A stretch of 64,000 nt of DNA from Pseudobacillus lumedeiriae (GCF_044891285.1 NZ_JAUIYO010000004.1:124001-188000), one strand, 5' to 3'; positions 42,531 to 51,968 are shown, counted from the stretch's first letter. The notes: generated by a model from the sequence alone, not told the origin. Made by a program: numbers and translations.

Positions 42531-44273
42531 TCAGTTTACTTTGCTGCTTTCCAAGTAGGCCAAGAAGGCATCAGCATCAAGCGGGCGGCTGAGAAAATAG
42601 CCTTGGGCAGCATCACAATCTGCTTCTTGTAAAATAGCCATCTGCTTTTCGTTTTCTACCCCTTCAGCCACGATCATTAAATGTAGGTTGCGGGCAAGGC
42701 CGATCATCGCTTTAGCAATTGCCGCATCTGCCTTTCCCTCTTCAATGTTTTGAATAAACGAACGATCAATCTTTAAAGCATTCATCGGAAACTGCTTTAA
42801 ATAACTGAACGAAGAAAAACCGGTGCCAAAATCATCAATAGAAATCGCCACTCCGAGCTGCTGCAGGCGTAAAAGAATGACTGCAGCTTCCTGCGGTCTT
42901 TCCATCACTGTGCTTTCGGTTAACTCTAGCTCAAGCGCACTTGGTTCGAGACCTGTTTCCCTTAAAATGCGGGCAGTCACTTCTGCAAAGTTTTGTTTTT
43001 GAAATTGTACAGCTGATACGTTGACACTTATCTTTAAATGAGTATACCCCATTTCATGCCATTCTTTGCATTGGCGGCATGCTTCCCGCAATACCCATTC
43101 TCCCAATGGAACGATCAGCCCTGTTTCCTCTGCCAGTTCGATAAAATCCCCCGGATAGATCAATCCTTTTTCACTATTCCAGCGTACTAACGCCTCCATG
43201 CCGTATACTTCCCTAGTACTTATATGCACTTTAGGCTGATAGTGAAGGATAAATTCCTCATTCTCCAGACCTAGGGAAAGAGAAATCTCTTTTTCTAGCC
43301 GCCGGTGAGCAGATTCTTTCATAGAAGCATCATAAAATCGATAGTCGTTCCTTCCTTTACTCTTTAAGGAATTGACAGCGATATCAGCATGAATTAAGAG
43401 CGAGTGAATATCCTTTCCATCTCTAGGCCATACACTGACACCTATACTTGCGGACATGGGCACTTTTTTACCAAGCACAATAAATGGCTTCTGAAACAGT
43501 GCCAGTAACTTTTCACAAAGCATGGATACTTCATCCATGTGGCCGGCTCCTGACACAAGAAGAGCAAATTCATCTCCGCTGACACGTGCAGCCAGAATGT
43601 TTTCCGCTTCTAGTGTTCTCAAGCGGTTAGCCGTTTCCTTAAGAAGCAAGTCTCCCGCTTCATGTCCAAGACTGTCATTAATTTTTTTAAAATAGTCCAA
43701 GTCAAAAACGAGCAGGGCCGATACACTGTTTTGCCGGCTCTTTAAATACTGGTTTCCGCGGTGCTCCACGTAACGGCGGTTCGGAAGACCTGTAAGCGGA
43801 TCGTAAAAGGCAAGTTTCTCTAGTTTTTCTTCAGCCTCTACACGCTCACTAATATCAAATGAAAAACCGAGCAAATATTCTTCACCTGTTTGTTCATCTT
43901 GGATAATAGTCGTACCTGCCAGCATATGAGTCGGTACGCCATTAAAATCCACGATCGTTTCTCTCATTCTTAACTGCTTGTCCTGCCACGTTTGTACATC
44001 ATGACGGCGTACTTTTTCAGCGACAGCAGGTGAGAAAAAATCAAACACCGTCTTTCCAATGAGTTCATCCAATGTTTTTCCATTTTTTTCACAGGCTATT
44101 CTGTTAGCAAACACTGTGCGCCCGCTTCGATCTTCCAAAAAGACATGAACTGGCAAAGCGTTTAAAATTTCTATGTTTAGTGGAGTCATAGCACTGATCA
44201 AACTAGCAAACGCTTCTGCTTGATGAAAGTCATTCTGTTTCTCTTCCACGCTGCCCTTTATAGATGAATTCAT
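42531..44273 (-). CDS. PAS-GGDEF-EAL cyclic-di-GMP protein
   Basis: A 580-aa cytosolic signalling protein: PAS domain (about 35-145), GGDEF domain (150-315) and EAL domain (325-575). The cyclase motif reads SGDEF (232-236), and no RxxD inhibitory site precedes it. The phosphodiesterase domain is complete: EALVRW (360-365), NVSAVQF, ELTES, IDDFGTGFSS, KIDRSFI and AEGVEN. The balance is therefore likely towards c-di-GMP breakdown, with the SGDEF domain perhaps a GTP sensor; this is inference. GAGGAG precedes ATG 44273. No membrane segment. Confidence 0.92.
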   Translation of the reverse strand: MNSSIKGSVEEKQNDFHQAEAFASLISAMTPLNIEILNALPVHVFLEDRSGRTVFANRIACEKNGKTLDELIGKTVFDFFSPAVAEKVRRHDVQTWQDKQLRMRETIVDFNGVPTHMLAGTTIIQDEQTGEEYLLGFSFDISERVEAEEKLEKLAFYDPLTGLPNRRYVEHRGNQYLKSRQNSVSALLVFDLDYFKKINDSLGHEAGDLLLKETANRLRTLEAENILAARVSGDEFALLVSGAGHMDEVSMLCEKLLALFQKPFIVLGKKVPMSASIGVSVWPRDGKDIHSLLIHADIAVNSLKSKGRNDYRFYDASMKESAHRRLEKEISLSLGLENEEFILHYQPKVHISTREVYGMEALVRWNSEKGLIYPGDFIELAEETGLIVPLGEWVLREACRQCKEWHEMGYTHLKISVNVSAVQFQKQNFAEVTARILRETGLEPSALELELTESTVMERPQEAAVILLRLQQLGVAISIDDFGTGFSSFSYLKQFPMNALKIDRSFIQNIEEGKADAAIAKAMIGLARNLHLMIVAEGVENEKQMAILQEADCDAAQGYFLSRPLDADAFLAYLESSKVN

Positions 44274-44406
44274 GATTATTTCTCCTCTATATATGAACTA
44301 ACAAATGTTTTTACGAAATATTACATTTTTCTTCTATTTTACCAAAGAAAACTCGAAAAGTAAGTACTAAAGTCATGAAAAGCAAGAAATAGTAATAAGA
44401 AGGGTA

Positions 44407-44415
44407 TGGTATAAT
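44407..44415 (+). promoter_or_regulatory. Extended -10 promoter
   Basis: TGGTATAAT upstream of the 157-aa hypothetical gene; no convincing -35. Confidence 0.4.
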
Positions 44416-44450
44416 AAGCATTTATCTTATTTTTAAAAATTGGAGGCATT

Positions 44451-44924
44451 ATGCTGAATTTTAACGAAAAACTATCGATTATCGAATCTTTTCCTCAATT
44501 GGATCGGAAAGATGTTTCCCTCGGTCGAGTGAACTTTCAATTTGCTGACAGCGTCACCGAAAAAAAGAACATCGTCTATCATCTTCACCCAAATGGTAAC
44601 GGCTTTGTCTATGGGGGTGAATTAGCTGGCTATGAGACCGATGCTAAAGGCATGGTAAATATCCGGGATTTTTCAGCAGAAGAATTGCGAAAAATTATTC
44701 ATGAGTCGATTCAATCACTTTCACCGAGAACAACGGAAGAAGCGGCAATTGCGGGAGAAGCTATTGAAGAAAAGTGGATAAATGAAGATGGGCAAACACT
44801 TATGCTCATTGAAGAAGACGACATGTGGAATGTGTACGCTGGTTTAAACCTGGACGGCACGTTCAATTCGTACGGGGAAGCGGCACAATATTTAGATGAA
44901 GAAGGCTTCCGGCCATTAACTTAA
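44451..44924 (+). CDS. Hypothetical protein, 157 aa
   Basis: I do not recognise this protein. It is acidic and soluble, starts MLNFNEKLSIIESFPQLDRKD, and has no signal, membrane segment or Cys. The first half (about 1-85) contains YHLHPNGNGFVYGGEL; the second half ends in LDEEGFRPLT. GGAGG lies seven bases before ATG 44451 and a terminator follows, so it is very likely a real monocistronic gene. It is divergent from the GGDEF/EAL gene. Confidence 0.8.
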   Translation: MLNFNEKLSIIESFPQLDRKDVSLGRVNFQFADSVTEKKNIVYHLHPNGNGFVYGGELAGYETDAKGMVNIRDFSAEELRKIIHESIQSLSPRTTEEAAIAGEAIEEKWINEDGQTLMLIEEDDMWNVYAGLNLDGTFNSYGEAAQYLDEEGFRPLT

Positions 44925-44930
44925 TCAAAA

Positions 44931-44974
44931 AGACTGACTCTCACGCAGAGGAATAATCAAATAGGAGTCAGTCT
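44931..44974. terminator. Bidirectional terminator
   Basis: AGACTGACTC/GAGTCAGTCT arms with a 24-base loop; TTTTT on the minus side serves dat. Confidence 0.7.
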
Positions 44975-44985
44975 CCTTGCTTTAT

Positions 44986-45819
44986 TCATTTTACTTTTAA
45001 TTGAAAATGTTCATATAACTTCCTAGTGACAGGTCCGGGACATCCACTTCCAATCTGTCGGCCATCCGCAGATGTGACTGCTAACACTTCCGATGTCGTA
45101 CTCGTTAGAAAAACTTCGTCTGCTTGAAGCAGCTCTTCAGGCGTAAATGGCTTTTCCACAAATGGAACTTGTAATTCCTCTGCTATTCTCTTTACTGCCA
45201 AACGCGTAATTCCAGCCAAAATATAATTCGAAAGCGGCGTCGTCTGCACCTTCCCATCCTTTACAATAAACATATTGGTACTGGATCCTTCCATAATGAA
45301 GCCATCGCGCACGAGCACTGCTTCAAAACAGCCTTGCTCAAACGCCTCCTGTTTCGCTAAAATGTTCGGCAATAAATTCAGCGACTTAATGTAGCAATTT
45401 TGCCAGCGCTCGTCCGGCAGCAATACGACCTGCACTCCCTGCTTGCGGACATCCTGCGGCAATTCACGGGAAGGTTTAACCGTTATAGAAATCGAAGCCG
45501 GGCATTTCGGAAACAAGTGGTTTCTTGGTGCCACCCCTCTCGTCGCCTGCATATAAAGATCTGCATTCTCTAAACCGCTTTTCGCTGCTAATTCGAGCAT
45601 TAAAGTTTCTAATTCGTTCTGCTGTTTGCCGATCTCCAGCCTAATGGCTTTTGCACTTGTATATAAGCGTTCAAGATGCTCTCTCATCATGAACGGCTTC
45701 CCTTGATAGAAACGAATCACTTCATATACGCCATCGCCAAACTGATGTCCCCGCTCCTCAATCGGAATAACCGGATCATCCATGTCAACAATGTTCCCAT
45801 TAAAATATGCTAATGCCAT
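44986..45819 (-). CDS. dat: D-amino acid (D-alanine) transaminase
   Basis: Fold-type IV PLP enzyme making D-glutamate from D-alanine and 2-oxoglutarate. The 277-aa protein opens MALAYFNGNIVDMDD, has GHQFGDGVYEVIR, PDERWQNCYIKSLNLLPN with PLP Lys145 at the position known for thermophilic Bacillus DAAT, and EGSSTNMFIV. These features favour D-alanine transaminase over BCAT or ADC lyase. ATG 45819 follows AGGAGGTACT. Supplies D-Glu for peptidoglycan. Confidence 0.92.
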   Translation of the reverse strand: MALAYFNGNIVDMDDPVIPIEERGHQFGDGVYEVIRFYQGKPFMMREHLERLYTSAKAIRLEIGKQQNELETLMLELAAKSGLENADLYMQATRGVAPRNHLFPKCPASISITVKPSRELPQDVRKQGVQVVLLPDERWQNCYIKSLNLLPNILAKQEAFEQGCFEAVLVRDGFIMEGSSTNMFIVKDGKVQTTPLSNYILAGITRLAVKRIAEELQVPFVEKPFTPEELLQADEVFLTSTTSEVLAVTSADGRQIGSGCPGPVTRKLYEHFQLKVK

Positions 45820-46054
45820 GATCAGTACCTCCTTTTAATGAACTTTATCATTTTTTGGAAATCATGAGATCTTATCCTTTTGATTATACATGAAATGGAT
45901 GGCCACTTGAAGTTTCGCTATTCTTCGTATGTATGTGCCAATCATTAGTTTTCCATTGCTGACTTACACTTGTTTCACGTATTTGAAAAACCGATAAAAC
46001 CATTTTAATACATGCTTCGTTAAGCTGCCCTGCTGATTCCCCTGGGGCTCGCTG

Positions 46055-46090
46055 TCCATTCCAATCAACAATAGTCATTAATATAGCTTA
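46055..46090 (-). repeat. Short dispersed repeat, copy 4
   Basis: Minus strand TAAGCTATATTAATGACTAT then TGTTGATTGGAATGGA, the best-preserved copy. A 64-residue frame running from it (MTIVDWNGQRAPGESAG) is repeat-derived. The gap 45820-46166 holds no other feature. Confidence 0.7.
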
Positions 46091-46166
46091 ATAAAAAAAC
46101 TCATAAGTGATACATTGTATAGCGTGTATCACTTATGAGGCCGACTCCTTGAATACCAGTTCCGGA

Positions 46167-46979
46167 TCAGCCAAGAGCCACATCCAATATCATCATGACC
46201 GTAAACCCTGCCATAAGACCGAGCGTTGCCAAGTCTTTGCTTCCACTTGCCTGCGACTGCGGAATCAGCTGTTCCACCACTACAAAGATCATAGCACCAG
46301 CCGCAAATGCGAGTGCGTAAGGCATAATGGGCTGTATAGCAAGGACAGCAGCCGCTCCGACCACGGCAGCAATCGGCTCTACAATGGCTGACAACTGGCC
46401 ATAGTTAAAAGCTTTCAGCCGCGACAGTCCTTCACCTCGCAGGGGCACAGAAAGGGCTGCTCCTTCCGGCATATTTTGAAGGCCGATTCCAATCGCAAGG
46501 CCTAAAGCACCGACAATGGACGCATCGCCAAGCCCTATTCCCGCCGCTCCAAATGCCACACCAATCGCAAGCCCCTCTGGAATATTGTGAAGCGTAATCG
46601 CTAAAAAAAGTAACGTCGTCTTCGACAATCCCGTCTTCGGTCCTTCCGCTTCCTCCACTATGTTGGAATCGAGATGAGGAACGACGAAATCAAGAAGCCG
46701 AATAAAGAAGCCGCCAAGCAAAAAACCAATCGCAGGCGGAAGCCACGAAATCTGCCCATTTTGTTCACTAAATTCAATCGCAGGTGCCAAAAGGGACCAG
46801 AAAGAGGCAGCAATCATCACACCGGCAGCAAAACCTAGCATCATATTCATCACACTTTGATTAATTCGGCGAAAGAAAAAGACAATAGATGCTCCAAGCG
46901 CCGTTAATCCCCACGTCAGTAAACCGCCAAACAGCGCCTGTATAGACGGATTCAATTCTGTGAACCAATCCATTAACAT
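46167..46979 (-). CDS. ZIP family metal transporter
   Basis: A 270-aa membrane protein with eight predicted helices. The metal path is seen as HNIPEGLAIG in TM4 and QNMPEGAA in TM5, typical of the GufA/ZupT-type ZIP group importing zinc or other divalent metals. The cytosolic loop is short (VVPHLDSNIVEEAEGPK). ATG 46979 has AAAGGAAGAG upstream. No Zur-like box was recognised upstream. Confidence 0.88.
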   Translation of the reverse strand: MLMDWFTELNPSIQALFGGLLTWGLTALGASIVFFFRRINQSVMNMMLGFAAGVMIAASFWSLLAPAIEFSEQNGQISWLPPAIGFLLGGFFIRLLDFVVPHLDSNIVEEAEGPKTGLSKTTLLFLAITLHNIPEGLAIGVAFGAAGIGLGDASIVGALGLAIGIGLQNMPEGAALSVPLRGEGLSRLKAFNYGQLSAIVEPIAAVVGAAAVLAIQPIMPYALAFAAGAMIFVVVEQLIPQSQASGSKDLATLGLMAGFTVMMILDVALG

Positions 46980-47170
46980 AAGCACTCTTCCTTTCTGACA
47001 AAACATTATCGTTTTCTCGTGACACATTTACGTTGATAGTACCTTTATTTTGCATCAGGCAAACTTTTGTTGTCAACTCCAAATATTGATTGGAATCGGG
47101 GGCTGCTGTCTAAATTAGTTTATTAGCTGTGAAATGAATAAGTGACTTCAAATTTTAGATAGAACAACAA

Positions 47171-47206
47171 AACCGGCAAAGTGGATGTACCCTCTCTGCC
47201 GGCTTT
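47171..47206. terminator. Terminator of the ribose operon
   Basis: AACCGGCA.../...TGCCGGCTT hairpin; T-rich tails on both sides, the minus-strand one ending the rbs operon. Confidence 0.75.
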
Positions 47207-47209
47207 TTC

Positions 47210-48124
47210 TCATTTCGTCACCATTTTTAGCGGTGCAGGAATTACTTTTTCAACCTTTGTTCCTTTTAATGCGTCACCAGCTGCCTTGACGGAGAGCTGG
47301 CCGATGAGTTCTGGCTGTTGTGCCACGGTTGCTGCCAGCTGGCCAGCCTGCACGGACTTGATCGCATCTTCATTTCCATCGAATCCGATGACGAGAATAT
47401 CTTTGCCGGAACTTGCGATAGCTTCCATCGCTCCGAGCGCCATTTCGTCGTTGTGGGCAAATACGGCTTGGATATCAGGGTTTCCTTGGAGCAAATTTTC
47501 CATTACATTCAACCCTTGTGTCCGGTCAAAGTTGGCCGTCTGTTTTGCGACCACTTTTAGTTTTTTATCGGCTACTAAGTGGAAGCCTTTGCCGCGTTCC
47601 CGTGTCGCTGATGCACCGGGTACACCTTCAAGCTCAGCGACTTTTGCTCCTTCTCCAAGCTGATCAACGATCAAGCTGCCAGCCATTTGACCGCCCTTTA
47701 CATTGTCAGAAGCAACAAGTGTAACGACCTCGCCTTTATCTGCGGAACGGTCCAATGTGATCACAGGAATGCCAATCGCATTCGCTGACTGCACAGCTGT
47801 AGAGATCGCCGATGAATCAGTCGGATTAATAAGCAGGACATCGACCCCTTTTTGAATCAGGTCCTCTACGTCGTTAATTTGTTTAGCTGAGTCATTCTGA
47901 GCATCAATGATAATGGTTGCCATGCCATGCTTTTTTGCCTCTTTGACTACCCCATCTTTCAGTGAAACGAAGAACGGGTTATTTAATGTCGAGACGGATA
48001 AGCCAATCTTAATGTCTTCAAGCTTATCTTTTTTCGCCGGTTTGGCCCATTGAGGCGGTTGGAGTGAGCAGCCCCCCAGTATAACGAGCGACAACGATAA
48101 CAGGATGATCCATAATTTTTTCAC
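47210..48124 (-). CDS. rbsB: Ribose ABC transporter substrate-binding lipoprotein
   Basis: A 304-aa periplasmic-binding-protein-like lipoprotein with lipobox LGGC (Cys19). The type-1 PBP fold is visible: IKIGLSVSTLNNPFFVSLKDG, IIIDAQND, LLINPTDSSA, VITLDRSADKGEVVTLVASDNVKGG and FAHNDEMALGA, as in RbsB. Last gene of rbsK-A-C-B, 11 bases after rbsC. Confidence 0.93.
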   Translation of the reverse strand: MKKLWIILLSLSLVILGGCSLQPPQWAKPAKKDKLEDIKIGLSVSTLNNPFFVSLKDGVVKEAKKHGMATIIIDAQNDSAKQINDVEDLIQKGVDVLLINPTDSSAISTAVQSANAIGIPVITLDRSADKGEVVTLVASDNVKGGQMAGSLIVDQLGEGAKVAELEGVPGASATRERGKGFHLVADKKLKVVAKQTANFDRTQGLNVMENLLQGNPDIQAVFAHNDEMALGAMEAIASSGKDILVIGFDGNEDAIKSVQAGQLAATVAQQPELIGQLSVKAAGDALKGTKVEKVIPAPLKMVTK

Positions 48125-48135
48125 TGTGGTCCCTC

Positions 48136-49086
48136 CTATGCAGCTTTTTTACGGTCGATTAAAACAGCAATGACGATGACAATCCCTTTAACGACCATTT
48201 GGAAAAAGGAAGAGACACCCAATATATTGAGACCGTTATTTAAAGTTCCAATGATTAATGCACCAATGAGCGTGCCAATGATTAGTCCGCGGCCGCCAGA
48301 AAGACTTGTCCCGCCAAGAACAACAGCGGCGATGGCATCTAATTCATAAGACGTGCCCGCTGTCGGCTGAGCCGAATTGAGACGCGAGGTTAAGATCGCT
48401 CCGGCTAAAGCAGCAAGCAAGCCAGCTAATGAATAAATCATCATTTTCACTCTCTGCACTTTAATGCCTGAAATCCAGGCGGCTTTTTCGTTGCCGCCGA
48501 TCGCATACGTTTTACGGCCAAAAGGGGTTTTATGAAGAATCACCCAAAGAACAGCGAAAGCAAGCAGCATCGTTACGGCAGGCACTGGAATACCTAGAAA
48601 ATAACCACGGCCGAACAATTGAAATAAATAGCTGTCGCCGAGACCGGTAATCGGATTTCCATTTGTATAGACGAGCGTTAATCCCCGGTAAATCGTCATC
48701 GTTGCTAATGTAGCAATAAATGGGGCCATTTTTCCTTTTGTAATTAACAGGCCATTGACGGCACCCATGACCGCTCCCAGTAAGCATCCAATTAGAATGG
48801 CCAAGATCGGATCCATACCCGAAACCATCATTCCAGCCATTAATGCACTAGACAGAGCTAAAATAGAGCCGACTGACAAATCGATGCCGCCTGTTAAAAT
48901 GACAAACGTCATTCCATAAGCAATTAATGCATTAATCGCTACTTGCCTTAACAAATTTAAAATATTTAAAGGAGCTAAGAAACTAGGATTTAAAATCGAG
49001 ACGATCAAAATTAAAATAATAAGTCCAAGCAGCGGACCGAGTTTGTGTGTCAGGTCTTTGAATGGTTTTACACCGGTTTTGTCCAT
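48136..49086 (-). CDS. rbsC: Ribose ABC transporter permease
   Basis: A 316-aa inner-membrane permease with 8-10 helices. FVILTGGIDLSVGSILALSSAL, the signature IGGNEKAAWISGI coupling segment and VVLGGTSLSGGRG are RbsC hallmarks. ATG 49086 starts one base after the rbsA stop, and its CAGGAGGG site lies inside rbsA, so translation is coupled. Confidence 0.94.
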   Translation of the reverse strand: MDKTGVKPFKDLTHKLGPLLGLIILILIVSILNPSFLAPLNILNLLRQVAINALIAYGMTFVILTGGIDLSVGSILALSSALMAGMMVSGMDPILAILIGCLLGAVMGAVNGLLITKGKMAPFIATLATMTIYRGLTLVYTNGNPITGLGDSYLFQLFGRGYFLGIPVPAVTMLLAFAVLWVILHKTPFGRKTYAIGGNEKAAWISGIKVQRVKMMIYSLAGLLAALAGAILTSRLNSAQPTAGTSYELDAIAAVVLGGTSLSGGRGLIIGTLIGALIIGTLNNGLNILGVSSFFQMVVKGIVIVIAVLIDRKKAA

Positions 49087-49087
49087 C

Positions 49088-50569
49088 TTATTGCCCTCCT
49101 GTTGCAAACGTCATAATTCTCTCCTGCGTCGCTTCTTCTCTCACTAACTCTCCGCTGATTTTCCCTTCGAGGACGACGAGGATCCGATCGCTCATTCCTA
49201 GTATTTCCGGCAATTCGGAAGAGACCATAACAATGGCTACTCCCCGGTCGGTCAATTCATTCATCAGTGAATAAATTTCCCGTTTTGCCCCGACATCTAC
49301 ACCTCTCGTCGGTTCATCGAGAATCAGCACTTTCGGTCCCGTTCCGATCCATTTAGCGAGTACTACTTTTTGCTGGTTGCCGCCTGATAAATTTTTGGCA
49401 CTCGTTTCCGCTGATTCCGTTTTAATAGTCAGCCGTTGAATGAGCATCTCAACAAATTCCTGCTCGTTTTTCTGATCGATCACTCCTTTTGGAGCAAAGC
49501 TCTGTACACTTGGGAGGGCAATATTTTCACGAATGGAAAAGTCAAGGACAAGCCCTTCGTCTTTCCTGTCTTCTGTAATAAAACCGATTCCTTTTTTAAC
49601 AGCTTCGTTCGGTGAGTCAATAATCTCTTTTTTTCCATCGATATACAGTTCGCCGCTGTCGATTCGGTCAAGACCGAAAATCGCCCGTACGATTTCCGTG
49701 CGGCCAGCACCCATTAAGCCTGAAATGCCAATGATTTCACCCGACCTCACCGAAAAACTGATGTTCTCAAATGCACCTTTCCTTGTAAAATCTCTTACTT
49801 CTAACACAACCTCCCCATGAGAAGAATGACGTACAGGAAAGCGGTCTTCAAGTTCACGTCCAACCATTTTTTTAACAACTTCGTCAAAGTTCGTTTCCTG
49901 AATTCTTTTTGTATCGACTGTTTTGCCATCACGCATGACCGTAATACGGTCACATATCGTAAAAATCTCTTCCATCCGGTGGGAAATGTAGACAATGGAT
50001 ACTCCTTGCTTGCGCAGAGCTTCAATCACCTCAAACAGCTTGGAGATTTCCCTTTCCGTTAAAGCAGCTGTCGGCTCATCCATAATGATGACCTCAGCAT
50101 TCGTCACTAACGCTTTGGCAATCTCAATCATTTGCCGCTGACCGACCGAGCATAGCCCTGCTTCTTGTTTTAGCGGAATGGCGACAGACAACTCTTTAAA
50201 CTGCTCTTGCGCCAATTTTTCCATTTCCTTCGTTTTTAGTAATCCAAATGCATTTTTTCGCTCGCGGCCAATGAATAGATTTTCCAGCACGGTCATATCT
50301 GGCCAAATGTTTAACTCCTGATGAATAAAAGCAATTCCGCCTTCTTCTGCTTCTTTCGGGCTAGAAAAAGAACGCTCCTCGCCATTAATGACAATCGCTC
50401 CTTCATCCCGCTGATGAAGACCCGTTAATATATTCATGAGTGTTGATTTCCCCGCCCCGTTCTCCCCCATCAGTGCATGAACTTCGCCAGGGCGCAATTC
50501 AAAATCAACACCCGTCAGCACTTTATTCGCTCCAAACGCTTTATGAATGTTTTTCATTTCAATTTTCAT
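49088..50569 (-). CDS. rbsA: Ribose ABC transporter ATP-binding protein
   Basis: A 493-aa protein with two tandem ABC domains. The first has GENGAGKST, CSVGQRQM and MDEPTAAL; the second a degenerate Walker A (GLMGAGRTE), LSGGNQQKV and LDEPTRGVDVG. Length equals B. subtilis RbsA. ATG 50569 after AGAGGTGA. The gap of 53 bases to rbsK is where B. subtilis has rbsD; no remnant can be recognised there. Confidence 0.95.
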   Translation of the reverse strand: MKIEMKNIHKAFGANKVLTGVDFELRPGEVHALMGENGAGKSTLMNILTGLHQRDEGAIVINGEERSFSSPKEAEEGGIAFIHQELNIWPDMTVLENLFIGRERKNAFGLLKTKEMEKLAQEQFKELSVAIPLKQEAGLCSVGQRQMIEIAKALVTNAEVIIMDEPTAALTEREISKLFEVIEALRKQGVSIVYISHRMEEIFTICDRITVMRDGKTVDTKRIQETNFDEVVKKMVGRELEDRFPVRHSSHGEVVLEVRDFTRKGAFENISFSVRSGEIIGISGLMGAGRTEIVRAIFGLDRIDSGELYIDGKKEIIDSPNEAVKKGIGFITEDRKDEGLVLDFSIRENIALPSVQSFAPKGVIDQKNEQEFVEMLIQRLTIKTESAETSAKNLSGGNQQKVVLAKWIGTGPKVLILDEPTRGVDVGAKREIYSLMNELTDRGVAIVMVSSELPEILGMSDRILVVLEGKISGELVREEATQERIMTFATGGQ

Positions 50570-50622
50570 CACATTCACCTCTTTCTAGAAGATAGGTCCG
50601 TTCCACATGCTGAGCTTTCCAG

Positions 50623-51501
50623 TTATAACGTCTCCTCTACTTCTTTCCTTGACGGCATGCCTCCTTGCGCACCGAACTTCGTCACTGATAACGAAGCCGC
50701 ACGGTTAGCAAAGCGAAGACTTCCTTCAATCGTTTTTCCTTCTGCCAAAGCGATGGCAAATGCCGCATTAAACGTATCTCCTGCTCCTGTCGTGTCTACT
50801 GCTTCCACCTGATAAGAAGGGATAATCACTTCCTGTTCTCCGTTAAAATAACGAACGCCTTGTGCACCTTCTGTAATAAACACTTTTTCAGGATATTTTT
50901 TCAATGCCGCTTCTTGGCTGACTTCCATAAATAACAACGCTGCTTCATGCTCATTAGGCGTAATGAACGTGGCTTTCTCAATGACGTTTTCACTAATCGG
51001 GCGGGCGGGTGCCGGGTTTAATAACAGAGGCACGCCAAGTTCCTTGCAAACATCCGCCGTATATTCGACTGTTTCTTCAGGGATCTCCTGCTGAATTAAA
51101 ACGATATCGGCTTGTTGAATGATCGGCTTCGCACGCTGAACATAAGCCGGAATCACCGCATCATTTGCACCTTTGACAACAACAATGCTATTATCTCCTT
51201 CTGCCAGAATAATATGGGCCGTGCCGCTTTCCATCTCGGCAATTGTCTCGACATACTTTGTTATTACTCCATGATCGTGAAAGTTTTTGATCATTGCTTT
51301 CCCATAATGATCGCCGCCGACACAGCCAATCATATACACTTCTGCTCCGAGCCTGGCCGCAGCTACGGCTTGATTGGCTCCCTTACCGCCGGGAACCGTC
51401 TTAAATGACTCACCAATTACCGTTTCTCCCGCTCCTGGACGTTTAGACGACGTAACGACCAAGTCCATGGATGAACTGCCAATGACTACTACCTTAACCA
51501 T
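50623..51501 (-). CDS. rbsK: Ribokinase
   Basis: Phosphorylates D-ribose to ribose 5-phosphate. The 292-aa PfkB protein has GSSSMDLVV, the ribose-binding VPGGKGANQAVAAARLG, LNPAPA, TPNEHEA and the catalytic DTTGAGDTFNAAFA. ATG 51501 follows AAGAAGG. First gene of the ribose operon. A cre-like site lies 31 bases upstream. Confidence 0.94.
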   Translation of the reverse strand: MVKVVVIGSSSMDLVVTSSKRPGAGETVIGESFKTVPGGKGANQAVAAARLGAEVYMIGCVGGDHYGKAMIKNFHDHGVITKYVETIAEMESGTAHIILAEGDNSIVVVKGANDAVIPAYVQRAKPIIQQADIVLIQQEIPEETVEYTADVCKELGVPLLLNPAPARPISENVIEKATFITPNEHEAALLFMEVSQEAALKKYPEKVFITEGAQGVRYFNGEQEVIIPSYQVEAVDTTGAGDTFNAAFAIALAEGKTIEGSLRFANRAASLSVTKFGAQGGMPSRKEVEETL

Positions 51502-51531
51502 CCTTCTTCACCTTCTTTATTGGATTTTTTC

Positions 51532-51545
51532 TGCAAACGCTACAT
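51532..51545. promoter_or_regulatory. cre-like (CcpA or RbsR) operator upstream of rbsK
   Basis: TGCAAACGCTACAT matches 12 of 14 positions of the B. subtilis cre consensus TGWAARCGYTWNCW. LacI-family RbsR sites look similar, so either regulator is possible. Confidence 0.5.
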
Positions 51546-51721
51546 TTATTTAAATGGATCACTCTTTTTTATTTACCGCTGCGCGTATCTTCATCATGTA
51601 TAGCTTTTCCCATTTAATGCCCAAAAAACCACTTCAACAGCTATCCCTTGATTAAATGATTGATTCATTGCTTCATTTATAACTGTTATACCCATTTTCA
51701 CATAATCTACTTTAGATCGTC

Positions 51722-51830
51722 TTAGACTGATTGAAAATGTTTGTCTTCCGAGGCGTGAAACCTGCCGAGAAGCGGAGTGACTATAAGGGTCATGAGCAAC
51801 GAAGAAAGCGAGCATTTATCAACAGCCCAA
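51722..51830 (+). repeat. Two-module dispersed repeat, order B-A
   Basis: Module B (51722-51763, GATTGAAAATGTTTGTCTTC and GAGGCGTGAAACCT) then module A (51789-51830, CAACGAAGAAAGCG...ACAGCC). Compare 11582-11697. The rest of 51502-51968 has no gene I accept. Confidence 0.55.
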
Positions 51831-51968
51831 GTCCATTTTTTCTTTCACTTCATTCAATTCTATTTAATCAGCACAGAAAAGTTCACCTGCTGCAATCCTG
51901 TTGCTCTAGACTCACTCAAATTTCAACTGATATGCTTAATGAAAGAAGACACGTTTCGGAGGCATAGA

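Noticed and set aside
45884..46078. 64-codon frame on the minus strand
   Set aside because: It begins inside the short dispersed repeat (MTIVDW...) and has no gene-like properties.
51594..51815. 73-codon frame upstream of rbsK
   Set aside because: It overlaps the two-module repeat and lacks a ribosome binding site, although its end (GITVINEAMNQSFNQGIAVE) looks mildly protein-like.
51777..51968. Longer start for the CDF exporter
   Set aside because: The extra 64 residues overlap the repeat and do not resemble CDF N-termini; GGAGG supports ATG 51969.
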